A stretch of DNA of 15,771 nt from Planctomycetota bacterium (GCA_030673355.1 DAOVJF010000009.1:1-15771); one strand, 5' to 3'. Counted from the first letter of the stretch, positions 7,201-14,322 are shown. A program made the numbers and translations. The notes: generated by a model from the letters alone, not told the origin.

Positions 7201-9746
7201 CCAGTTGGTCGAGAGCTACATCGGTAAGTACGACGGATGCTGCACACGTTAGATTGTACCTTAAAGCTTATAATTACGGCACATCCTGTGCAAGTAATAT
7301 TAGCCCCACAATCACTTTAAAAATCGGAAACAGAAATATTTCTACATTCATGCCGCAGGGCACTGTGATTAATATACTGGAACCGGGAGGCATATATCCA
7401 GCAGTGGCTAACACTTACTGGGTAGTTGACACCACTGAAGCGGGACCCATCTCTCTATCCCTCGATGATTTAAGGGCTATAGAATGCGGGGCGCCTTTAA
7501 GTATTGTTATCACGCAGATGAATGCTGAAGTGATGCTCATGAATGACAGTGGACAGTGGGAATCCGCCGGCGAATGGGGAGAATACATGGCAAGGTGCGA
7601 AGCTGTTTGTTCGAACATGTACCTTGAACTTGATGGCGGACGATTCCTTCATTACCTCGTTTATTCTGATGATTCATACCTGGCTCCGGAAGTTACATTT
7701 GGTGATGCTCTGATCTGGATCGCCGGTGCTGAAGCAGATTCATCAGATACATGGATCACATATTATGACCAATTCGGTATCGAACAGCATCAATCACTGG
7801 CCGGATGGGATTTTGCATTTGATCCACAAACATTACTGGCGAATGGACTGGGTATTGACCCGATTACACTCCCTGATCCTGATTACAATTTAGCCGATCT
7901 TGTTCTAAACCCGGATTCAATCATTGTGGGCAAAATGCCCCGGGAAGATCTGGATGATCCATTTATCGGGACCCAGATTGCTTTTGCCTACCTTGACGAA
8001 GAACTCGACATAGTCCGGGCTCTGGTTTTTGACTACAATGGTGTAGATACAGTTACCTATAAGGACAGGTACGATAATTACATAGAAATTGAAGAATTTA
8101 TCGAGGGAAGTGGCATTTACGAATACACGATTCCTTCAGATTATGTATTCTTCGGAACTGAGGCAATCATTGCCACCGGAATTAATCCACCAGCAGACCC
8201 CGAGGACGCCCAAAGCATCCGGTTTGTCGAAAAAGTGGTATATCCCGAGATTATTACGACAATTCCACCGGACATTCGAAATGTTGAATTAGATATTGTA
8301 AATAAGTATTTGTATTGTCAAATAGTATCTGACCCAGGTTACCCCGTAACGAGTGCCAAAGCATATCATCCGATGTTTACCGCTGAGAAAAACTTAACCA
8401 AAACTCCGCTCTGGATGGGCGATCCCTATGGCTACTATCTTGAAGGTTTCACAGGTGTAACTGTTGATAATTATGATGATTTAATCCTTGAAGCTGTTGT
8501 TACCGGCGGTGGTTACGACGCCTACAAACTTAACGACAGTAATCTCCTCAATAATAACTATAAGGGCCATGGCTCATTGTACGCATACTGCAAGGATATG
8601 TACGGGCAGGCCATTTGGAACTGTCATAAAGGAATCACTTATGTAGTGGAACAAATCAACCTGGATGTTGAGAATTTCCAGCCGGTCAGGCAAACATTTC
8701 AAAAGGATGCTCCTGCCCTGCAGAGTGCCGATGATTATGGCTATCGTATTTGGATGTCAGAATTCCAAACTGACATGGAGAAACATAGTTGGGACATTTT
8801 CATACGCCTTTATGATCCCAATGATGACAGCCAGAAGTGGGGTACCTCCCAGTCATGGCTTTTCTGGAGTAACCGGGAATATGCCATCTATAGCGGTACC
8901 AACTCCTTTAATGACATAACGAAGGCTGAATGTGAAGCACAGATATTCAACCCACCCGGGGGTGGAATTCCGCTTAGTACATGGGAAGATGGTACTCCCA
9001 TAGCAACAATGCCACTGATTTTAATTATCAAAACTGATGCCGGAAGGTTCTCAAAGCTTTTACTGAGTACTGTCAATGTGGTTGATCTAAGTGATTTCTG
9101 GCTCGTATACTGGATGTACAGGCAATCCAGCGTTTATGTAAATTACGATTATGTAACATTTAAATCAGATCAGGAATCATCTGTCTGGAACGAAAGCACC
9201 ACGTCTCTTTCTGCTGAGGTTAATTATGAACCTATTGCACCGGGCTCAACGGTAATGGTTGAAGGTCTCAAATATTCAACATTCGATATTGATACTGCAG
9301 CAAGACTGGTTATTGATGAGGATGAGTTTTGGACACAGGCTATGACGCCGGCTTCAAATATTGATATTTGGTTCCGGTATTATTCCGGTGATGGCACCTG
9401 GCCTTCTCCCGGTCCCGATGTTGAACAGCTGGGACCTACCCCGGGATGGATATTATTCTCTCACAGTAATTTCGATGTCGAGTACGAGGACGTCGACATG
9501 AGTGAATTAACGCGGCTTGACGTCACTGCCAGATCGTTCCCATATGAAAATTACTTTTTCATGCCGGATGGTAATTCTTCCGCAACTAACCAGGACTGGA
9601 TGGTCTACTTGAAATCTGATGAAGAACGATGGACAGCGATTAATATTCATTCTCTTACCTCCGGTTTGACTTATGATACTGAATCCTGTCTTCATACCGC
9701 ACAATTGGATCTTAAATTCAAAATCTTCAAGGCCCCAGGCGATTAA
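4218..9746 (+). CDS. Giant PA-like (binary toxin B family) lipoprotein, paralogue 2
   Basis: Complete gene of 1842 aa. A lipoprotein signal peptide ends in LLLAGC (Cys22; Ser at +2), predicting a lipid-anchored, probably outer-membrane protein. After an N-terminal domain (~40-424) come three SPNGGE repeats (~425-738) and TSP3-like calcium loops (~742-832). The PA-like core (~821-1225) follows. D821, D823, D825, I827 and E832 reproduce PA ligands D177, D179, D181, I183 and E188, and D874 in DPYSD matches PA D235. MVPAYPN resembles LVAAYPI at the start of PA domain 2. The hairpin from N946 (WEVGVEVGIEI...) resembles the PA membrane-inserting loop, ILEPGGIYP matches ILAPNNYYP, and GPISLSLDDL matches TPITMNYNQF. 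FAFDPQT matches FNFDQQT in PA domain 3. The loop equivalent to the PA phi-clamp is 3 residues shorter than in paralogue 1 and has no aromatic (T1073 at the aligned position). Residues ~1230-1842 are unlike PA and end in two related beta modules. PA14, a furin site and PA domain 4 are absent. Family and fold are fairly sure; the function is inferred. Confidence 0.88.
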   Translation: MNNIKVLSIILFLTSSLLLAGCSGGSPIIPPAGPGDVPGLTGDSVVPDQGTGGHLLSGYWHILLNIEEGCLDVIPLRSTEMHLNLAGILCQNPQWLSVQVNDFNIPGRLLDFDITITHPVPNSDIRVFDLRGILMGLGDTLSASSDAGLVYTGLDGIRLLNSDGYTRWWNAVEFTTPGIFGYDNDFIVPDFLIPTTTLNPYKYFADALDSTDEVIPNVNDTNRGTFSTTGTPPSITRNYLVRFPLEADKPKLGFHFAIDLSFAPATGGNPTPKPVDDFPIAANMPEAFYIDVNMDNSWVWYMDDENRGGDLVLDIEVFDWGAMENPDGINGEIESITLESQTLFPDPVTVQSGPMTGTQSTSGVFHITIPNCTPTDVMDQEILVTVKSSYPATYAPPVPGPDWPQNAHLAAYTLVEVPILVAEPSFVEITLESPNGGEYWVEANMYEISWEAHPEIENVIILLSNDSGQEYTTPVALTTPNDGSFLWYIDPSIEESNHCRLKVTDVLPTEISDESDEDFVIFNEELAPIKVLYPNGGEIWKAQLIEEVIWEANPDIANVRIELTLNDGADYPVLVIESTPNTGSFIWDPIPDIAVGENCRIKITNVDDATVYDVSNAIFSIKPMGDSYIDLQQPLDGAELIIGGSEQVEWVWDGTISAVDILFKLDGEDTYTALAEGVANTGWEIIEFEPEGINDLTNWDSLELTGTVRVEDSDDPGVFDEVPVTVPINLGILYDMVQASSDGDADDDSIPDDVEDFLGTDPDDRDCDINEPDARFDNYEIFGQGYFDPYDLIPDEDQDNVIAPLDNDDNNDGVNDGEMTDTDLDGIPNYLEHYGYTYDWMSGTFEKWDGESTDVPYFKTDPLQPSTDQDPYSDSMEVSGAFMDVSVRKPGDYPMVPAYPNILIRLEGYDVILNQEITFEQGESLEQGTEWSAETSREHGTELEHNWEVGVEVGIEISKEPKITGSVHANYGGHHTNTNSVGYTVSQGGSLVESTSWSRATSVSTTDAAHVRLYLKAYNYGTSCASNISPTITLKIGNRNISTFMPQGTVINILEPGGIYPAVANTYWVVDTTEAGPISLSLDDLRAIECGAPLSIVITQMNAEVMLMNDSGQWESAGEWGEYMARCEAVCSNMYLELDGGRFLHYLVYSDDSYLAPEVTFGDALIWIAGAEADSSDTWITYYDQFGIEQHQSLAGWDFAFDPQTLLANGLGIDPITLPDPDYNLADLVLNPDSIIVGKMPREDLDDPFIGTQIAFAYLDEELDIVRALVFDYNGVDTVTYKDRYDNYIEIEEFIEGSGIYEYTIPSDYVFFGTEAIIATGINPPADPEDAQSIRFVEKVVYPEIITTIPPDIRNVELDIVNKYLYCQIVSDPGYPVTSAKAYHPMFTAEKNLTKTPLWMGDPYGYYLEGFTGVTVDNYDDLILEAVVTGGGYDAYKLNDSNLLNNNYKGHGSLYAYCKDMYGQAIWNCHKGITYVVEQINLDVENFQPVRQTFQKDAPALQSADDYGYRIWMSEFQTDMEKHSWDIFIRLYDPNDDSQKWGTSQSWLFWSNREYAIYSGTNSFNDITKAECEAQIFNPPGGGIPLSTWEDGTPIATMPLILIIKTDAGRFSKLLLSTVNVVDLSDFWLVYWMYRQSSVYVNYDYVTFKSDQESSVWNESTTSLSAEVNYEPIAPGSTVMVEGLKYSTFDIDTAARLVIDEDEFWTQAMTPASNIDIWFRYYSGDGTWPSPGPDVEQLGPTPGWILFSHSNFDVEYEDVDMSELTRLDVTARSFPYENYFFMPDGNSSATNQDWMVYLKSDEERWTAINIHSLTSGLTYDTESCLHTAQLDLKFKIFKAPGD
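5490..6430 (+). repeat. Three SPNGGE-type (Kre9/KNH-like) protein repeats in paralogue 2
   Basis: Three units begin near bases 5490, 5793 and 6090, with heads SPNGGEYW, YPNGGEIW and QPLDGAEL. By residue pattern (NMYEISWEA, KAQxxEExxWEA, VDILxxxD) they match units 2, 3 and 4 of paralogue 1, so the missing unit is the first. They are likely a beta-sandwich stalk. Confidence 0.72.
8700..9743 (+). repeat. Duplicated C-terminal beta module in paralogue 2
   Basis: Two related segments are visible in the protein. The first has WDIFIRLY (from W1525) and, about 82 residues later, KTDAGRFSKL (from K1605). The second has IDIWFRYY (from I1715) and, about 86 residues later, KSDEERWTAI (from K1799). Paralogue 1 has a single module, with ITDSGRFGKI near its end, and stops at the equivalent of about residue 1650. 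The extra 190 residues therefore look like an added module copy. The module's function is not recognised. Confidence 0.55.
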
Positions 9747-9759
9747 CTTATCAACGAAC

Positions 9760-9766
9760 AGGAGAG
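9760..9766 (+). promoter_or_regulatory. Shine-Dalgarno for the thioredoxin-like lipoprotein
   Basis: AGGAGAG lies 9 nt before the ATG at 9776, inside the 29-bp gap after paralogue 2. It fixes the start, which yields a proper lipoprotein signal peptide, and suggests continued translation of one operon message. Confidence 0.75.
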
Positions 9767-9775
9767 AGATCTGAA

Positions 9776-11200
9776 ATGAAATTACATGACAAATTAAATG
9801 GCTACATAATGCTAATTACCATCGCGGTATTATTTAGCATGATTACTTCCTGCAGTGGCGGGGGTGTGGCGATCCTTAAAGTCAGCGACATCAACGGACC
9901 TGGGACGCTCAACGAACACGAGGTCGCGGATTATTCGATCACCGTGGAACGCGGTCTCGAGCTCGGTTACTCATGGACCCTTACGCCCCAGTCGGCCGGG
10001 CAGTTGACCAACGTCACGACCACGACTGTAACCCTCCAACCCAATGAAGTGACCGAAGACACAACCGCGAGAATTACAGTAAATATTACCGGCTGGAAAA
10101 CCGAACCGGTCGTTGTCATAAGAGATGTGACCATTACCGATACGAACCAGCTTCCCAACGCAACGGCATCGGTGGACAAGACCCGGATCGGGCATGGTGA
10201 ATCGGTCCAGTTTTCGAATGAATCGACCGATCCTGAAGGCGATGACGACATAATCCTGCACGAATGGGATTTTTCTTATGTCGAGAGTGAGGGATTTATC
10301 TGTGACAGCGAAGATCGCGACCCCTGGAAGCAGTTCAATGAGCCTGGAATTTATAACGTCCAGCTTCGCATAACCGACCGCAGTAACATGAAAGATATGC
10401 TCGAGCAACCGATCGTGATCGAGGTGGTCGAGAATTACGGTCCGGTGATTACGGAGGTCTCGCACAATCGCACAACCAGCCAGATGGGTAATGACAATGA
10501 AGCTGTCGAGCTTGTAGTTCTTTTCAACGATCCGGCGCCTGTGGATGACGAGATCACATTCCGATGGGAGTGCGATTACGGATATTTCGATGATGAGACG
10601 AGCCAGCATCCGCTATGGTTCCCTCCCGGCAACCCGGTCAAATGCGAGATACGTGTAACCGTGACTGACTGGTTCGGATTGTCGGATTCGGGATCGTGCA
10701 ACCAGTGGGTGACATCGCTTCCGACATTGGTGAACGGGCTAGCGCCGGGTAACTTGATGATCCCGGTTGATTTCGCAACGGTTTACATGGGAAGTATTAA
10801 TCCCGCGAACTGGGTTTACCCGAACGATCCGAACGATGGCAATGTTGTATTCATGAGTTTCTGGGTGACATGGTGCAGTACGTGCGTGGAGGGAATGCCG
10901 TCGGTGCTTGCGGTCAATGACCTTTTCGAAACGAATCCGTATTACAGGCACGTCATGGTTAATGAAGCGGAGCCGGTCGAGGAAGTTTTCGGTTTCATTT
11001 ACGGCAACAAATATGAAGCGATGTACTGGGCTCTGGACGCGGACGCGTTATATTTCAATCAGATCAAAGGGTGGAACGCTGGTTCGAATGAATTGCCCCA
11101 GCACCTGTTGTTTGACCGGGATGGCCGATGCCGGTGGGCTAAGGTTGGCATGGTGGGCCAGTTATGGGATATTCAGCCATTGATTGAAGAATTGTTGTAG
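9776..11200 (+). CDS. Lipoprotein with PKD/Ig-like domains and a C-terminal TlpA/ResA-like thioredoxin domain
   Basis: 474 aa. The signal peptide ends in ITSC (Cys26, Ser at +2), so it is probably an outer-membrane lipoprotein. Residues ~32-125 look like an Ig-like beta domain. Residues ~128-219 form a PKD domain (SVQFSNESTDPEGDD...HEWDFS...GIYNVQLRITD). Residues ~222-313 form a second PKD/Ig-like domain (ITFRWECDYG...RVTVTDWFG). From ~325 the chain is thioredoxin-like: VVFMSFWVTWCSTCVEGMP holds the redox pair C367 and C370, and ELPQHLLFDRDG gives the expected cis-proline P441 and following strand. Proteins of the TlpA/ResA group reduce or isomerise disulfides outside the cytoplasm. The 29-bp gap to the PA-like gene suggests that it services, or is assembled with, those cysteine-containing proteins; that is inference. 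Fusion to PKD domains is less usual than the short membrane-anchored TlpA form. Confidence 0.85.
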   Translation: MKLHDKLNGYIMLITIAVLFSMITSCSGGGVAILKVSDINGPGTLNEHEVADYSITVERGLELGYSWTLTPQSAGQLTNVTTTTVTLQPNEVTEDTTARITVNITGWKTEPVVVIRDVTITDTNQLPNATASVDKTRIGHGESVQFSNESTDPEGDDDIILHEWDFSYVESEGFICDSEDRDPWKQFNEPGIYNVQLRITDRSNMKDMLEQPIVIEVVENYGPVITEVSHNRTTSQMGNDNEAVELVVLFNDPAPVDDEITFRWECDYGYFDDETSQHPLWFPPGNPVKCEIRVTVTDWFGLSDSGSCNQWVTSLPTLVNGLAPGNLMIPVDFATVYMGSINPANWVYPNDPNDGNVVFMSFWVTWCSTCVEGMPSVLAVNDLFETNPYYRHVMVNEAEPVEEVFGFIYGNKYEAMYWALDADALYFNQIKGWNAGSNELPQHLLFDRDGRCRWAKVGMVGQLWDIQPLIEELL

Positions 11201-11326
11201 AAAAAAATAGTCCTGATATGTCGTAGTATCCGTACACCAAGACTTTCATGAGACTGCTGTCGTGGCTACCCATTTTCATACTTGCCATTTTAGAATTCAT
11301 ATTGGGTGATTAATACAGGATTGACG
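11201..11326. other. Convergent intergenic spacer
   Basis: This 126-bp gap lies between the stop of the thioredoxin-like lipoprotein gene and the stop of the dppC gene on the other strand. An A-run just after the plus-strand stop is visible, but I find no GC-rich hairpin followed by T on either strand, and no reading frame of note. Confidence 0.5.
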
Positions 11327-12319
11327 CTACTGTACCTTCAACCGTGGATCCAGAGCGTCCCGCAGCCCGTCCCCAAGAAGATTGAATCCCAGAACAGTTA
11401 ACAGAATCGCGAGTCCGGGGAAAATGCAAATCCATGGCGAACTCTCGATCAAATTCCTTCCTTCCGCGAGCATGATTCCCCATGACGGTGTCGGCGGCTG
11501 AATCCCAAGGCCGAGAAAACTGAGTCCGGCTTCCGATAGAATATTCGTGGCGACTCCAAGGGTGCCAACAACAATTATCGGTGCGAGTGAATTCGGCAGG
11601 ATATGCCTGAGGATAATTCGCGCGTCCGATGCTCCCACAGCACGTGCAGCTTCGACAAATTCCTCCTGCTTCACACTCAACACCTGTCCCCTGACAATTC
11701 TGGCGATCGATGTCCACCCCACTATCCCGAGAGCCACAAACACTGTAAACAACCCGGGTTTTTCAAAAATTGCAAGGATTCCAATCGCTAAGAGAAGCGA
11801 TGGGAACGCGAAAAAGGTATCGGTCAGACGCATGAGAACCGAATCGAGAAATCCCCCAAAATATCCCGCGATCGCGCCGATTGTCACCCCGATTAAAATC
11901 GCGATTATTTCCGCAACAACCCCGACTATAAGAGATATTTGCGCCCCGTAGAGGACTCTCGACAGGATATCCCGTCCGAATTTATCGGTCCCGAGCACAA
12001 AAAGGTTCGTTCTTGCCCGATGAAACTGCCCCTCCGGAACACCTTCGAATTCCGCGTTAATCTCATCCCATGAAATCCGGGTCATTGGCGGGATTTTAAC
12101 GGCAGACCGATACTGCATAGCCTTGTCATGCGGGGATATTAGCGACGCCAGCGTGGCAGTGATAAAAAGCACCAGGACCACAACCATTCCAAACAATGCG
12201 GATTTCGATTTCGAAAGTCGCCTGATTGTAGGCGCTAAAGCGAACACGCTTTTATGTTTCTGTTCTGAGTCGAACTTACCCGGTGCGGCGCCGGGATTAT
12301 TTTTCTGGTCCTGTTTCAT
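11327..12319 (-). CDS. dppC: ABC importer permease, DppC/OppC family
   Basis: 330 aa, close to the usual family length. It forms half of the transmembrane channel of a peptide- or nickel-type ABC importer. A cytoplasmic N-terminus (1-40) precedes the first membrane segment (~41-62). An extracytoplasmic loop of about 50 residues follows, ending in the family signature LGTDKFGRDILSRVLYGA (~109-126). More membrane helices follow, then the cytoplasmic EAA coupling loop FVEAARAVGASDARIILRH (~221-239) that docks on the ATPase. The C-terminus GDGLRDALDPRLKVQ is typical. The start follows a weak GAAGAG Shine-Dalgarno. It lies 78 bp downstream of the DppB-like gene. The substrate cannot be told from sequence; the gene symbol denotes family only. 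Confidence 0.92.
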   Translation of the reverse strand: MKQDQKNNPGAAPGKFDSEQKHKSVFALAPTIRRLSKSKSALFGMVVVLVLFITATLASLISPHDKAMQYRSAVKIPPMTRISWDEINAEFEGVPEGQFHRARTNLFVLGTDKFGRDILSRVLYGAQISLIVGVVAEIIAILIGVTIGAIAGYFGGFLDSVLMRLTDTFFAFPSLLLAIGILAIFEKPGLFTVFVALGIVGWTSIARIVRGQVLSVKQEEFVEAARAVGASDARIILRHILPNSLAPIIVVGTLGVATNILSEAGLSFLGLGIQPPTPSWGIMLAEGRNLIESSPWICIFPGLAILLTVLGFNLLGDGLRDALDPRLKVQ

Positions 12320-12397
12320 AAATTCTCTTCAATTCTCAACAGTCTGCATCTGAGTAAATCCCTTTAAAAAATTAATGGTGTAAATTAACAACATCGA

Positions 12398-14197
12398 TTA
12401 CTTATACCGAATCCTCGGGTCCACATACGCGTAGAGAATATCCACGACAAGGTTCACCAGGACAAAAACAAACGCGAACAGCACAACCCCGGCCATCACG
12501 ACCGGAAAATCGCGGAACTCGATCGCATCCACAATCTCTCTTCCAAGTCCCGGCCAGCTGAAAACTGTCTCCGTAAGCACCGCTCCCGCCATCAGCAACG
12601 CGAAATTAACCCCGATCACCGTAATAATCGGTATCAGCGAATTCTTCAACGCGTGACGGATAATCACATTCCAGCCACTCACACCTTTCGCCCTGGCAGT
12701 ACGGATATAATCGAGATTCATAACCTCGAGCATACTGGATCTTGTCATTCTCGCGATTACCGCCATAGGTACTGTCGCAAGGGTAATCGCGGGAAGGATC
12801 ACATTCTGGTGCCATGGAATATGAAAGGCGGTAAACCCGAGATTGAATTCATGCCAGGTAATTTCACCGAACCCGATACCGGTGATCCATCCAAGCTGCC
12901 CCTGGAACAAAAGTATCAGCATTAAACCGAGCCAGAACACAGGCATGCTGACCCCGATCAACGCGCCTGTCATAGTGAGATAGTCCCAGAATGAATACGG
13001 TTTCACGGCGGAGATAATCCCGGCGGCAATTCCCACCAGAATCGCTATCACCATTGCGATTGATGCCAGGTACGCAGTATTTTTAAAACTGCCCTTGATA
13101 ATCTCCCTGACTTCGCGATTCTGGCGGTACGATCGTCCGAAATCAAACCATACCGCAGGGCTAAGAACTATCTCCGACAGGATTCCGGTCGCAACTATCC
13201 TTTCCGGATGCCCCTCAAGTAATCCACCCACATCGACAAGGCTTTCGGATTCGGTATCGAACACCGCGTACGGGTTAAGTTTGGCCTGTTGGGCGAACGC
13301 GACATAAACAACCATGCCCGACGTGAAATCCACGGCAACCTTCCGGTTCCCGCCAAGGATCAGGATCGCGTTTGAAACCAGGTCGTGCTCATACATTTGG
13401 CCCGATTCATCCTCGAAAGTAAATACCCAGCTCCCGCGCCGGTATTGCCGATCCCTGATGGTCATCAATGCGGGATTTTCCAGGTTGCGGACATCGGTGG
13501 CTTCGCTCGATGCCTCATCGAACATCCCATCGATCACTGTCCATTCTTCCAGGTCGAATATCGCAGTGAATTCCCTCGTGGCCAGGAATCCCTCGGGCCT
13601 GAAATATGCCGAATACTGCTCACCCGGTTTTAGCGTATTTGTCCCGTCGCCGGTGCAAATTTCAAGATTCTCATCCGCCGCGAACCATTCCTCTTCACCC
13701 TGGAAATCCTCCAATAGAACCCTCGGCGGCGATTCATCAGGCAAAGCTTCAATAACCGTACGCGTGGTTCCACCGATTTGCCCTGTGTCCGATGGCGGCT
13801 GGCATTCCCTTTGATAAAGGTGGGTCAGTACATTTCTTCGAAACGGTTCGCTCGTCACGCGCCGGATTTCACCATCGGTAGCGAAAATCGTATTTCCATT
13901 CAATTTTATCTTGTAAATTTTATGCCCGGTCTCTGTCGCGACACGCAACTTAAACTGTGGGTGGCTGCCGGGATTCCTGACAAGGTTTCGCACCCAGATT
14001 CCGTACTGCACATACCATGGCCGGTCGAGTCCGAATTTCTCTCGAATCCTGATTTCCGTTTCCCTGTCGGATCGCTGCCCCATGATCGCGCGAGCCGGGT
14101 CGCCGGGCACGATGAAAGACAATGTGAAAGTAATCAGGCTGATACCGAACAGTACCGGGATCAGTTGCAGGAACCTTTTTATGATGTATTGGGACAT
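12398..14197 (-). CDS. dppB: ABC importer permease, DppB/OppB family, with a large periplasmic insertion
   Basis: 599 aa, against about 305-340 for the family. I chose the ATG at 14197 because MSQYIIKRFLQLIPVLFGIS... aligns with the universal DppB N-terminus (membrane segment 1, then VPGDPA). An ATG at 14329 in the same frame would add 44 atypical residues and overlap dnaG. The family pattern is continuous to WYVQYGIWVRNL (~61-72) and resumes at WFDFGRSYRQNREVREII (~350-367). Residues ~73-348 are an insertion of hydrophilic, beta-looking sequence in the first extracytoplasmic loop. The remaining helices and the EAA loop (DYIRTARAKGVSGWNVIIRHA, ~497-516) are normal, so the permease should work. 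The insertion may take part in substrate capture or contact a binding protein; that is inference. No ATPase or solute-binding protein gene is in the window. Confidence 0.92.
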   Translation of the reverse strand: MSQYIIKRFLQLIPVLFGISLITFTLSFIVPGDPARAIMGQRSDRETEIRIREKFGLDRPWYVQYGIWVRNLVRNPGSHPQFKLRVATETGHKIYKIKLNGNTIFATDGEIRRVTSEPFRRNVLTHLYQRECQPPSDTGQIGGTTRTVIEALPDESPPRVLLEDFQGEEEWFAADENLEICTGDGTNTLKPGEQYSAYFRPEGFLATREFTAIFDLEEWTVIDGMFDEASSEATDVRNLENPALMTIRDRQYRRGSWVFTFEDESGQMYEHDLVSNAILILGGNRKVAVDFTSGMVVYVAFAQQAKLNPYAVFDTESESLVDVGGLLEGHPERIVATGILSEIVLSPAVWFDFGRSYRQNREVREIIKGSFKNTAYLASIAMVIAILVGIAAGIISAVKPYSFWDYLTMTGALIGVSMPVFWLGLMLILLFQGQLGWITGIGFGEITWHEFNLGFTAFHIPWHQNVILPAITLATVPMAVIARMTRSSMLEVMNLDYIRTARAKGVSGWNVIIRHALKNSLIPIITVIGVNFALLMAGAVLTETVFSWPGLGREIVDAIEFRDFPVVMAGVVLFAFVFVLVNLVVDILYAYVDPRIRYK

Positions 14198-14204
14198 CGG
14201 AGAG

Positions 14205-14234
14205 ATTGTACCCTTCCACATGAACGAGTGGCAA
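14205..14234 (-). promoter_or_regulatory. Sigma70-like promoter for the dppB-dppC genes, probably leaderless
   Basis: Reading on the minus strand, TTGCCA (14234-14229), an 18-bp spacer and TACAAT (14210-14205) match the -35/-10 consensus with one mismatch each. Only 7 nt separate TACAAT from the dppB ATG at 14197, so transcription would start at or next to the A of the start codon. There is no Shine-Dalgarno sequence in this space, which agrees with a leaderless message. Confidence 0.55.
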
Positions 14235-14304
14235 ATCGAATTGGGATGAAATTCCTCCGGGTTCGGGTAAAAAAGATGCCGATGCAAAACGGGATGTGAT
14301 ATCT

Positions 14305-14310
14305 TATAAT
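14305..14310 (+). promoter_or_regulatory. Possible -10 element for dnaG
   Basis: A perfect TATAAT lies 12 nt before the dnaG ATG. No good -35 hexamer is seen at 16-18 bp upstream (best about 3 of 6). No Shine-Dalgarno precedes the ATG. If used, it would give a leader of only about 5-6 nt. A single hexamer match can occur by chance. Confidence 0.35.
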
Positions 14311-14322
14311 CGGAAATTAGAA

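Noticed and set aside
11201..11326. Bidirectional terminator between the convergent genes
   Set aside because: No GC-rich stem followed by a T-run could be found on either strand.
12363..12397. TTAAT...ATTAA inverted repeat with T-run between dppB and dppC as a terminator
   Set aside because: The stem is only five A/T pairs, too weak for an intrinsic terminator, and the genes form a functional pair.
13314..13814. Plus-strand open frame of 166 codons opposite the dppB insertion
   Set aside because: I considered it because the insertion is unusual. The minus-strand frame is continuous with conserved permease sequence on both sides, so this is its shadow.
14296..14322. GTG at 14296 as an alternative dnaG start
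   Set aside because: The extra residues (VISYNRKLE) are not DnaG-like and would place the start inside the TATAAT region; MASIPDNFIDEL matches the family.
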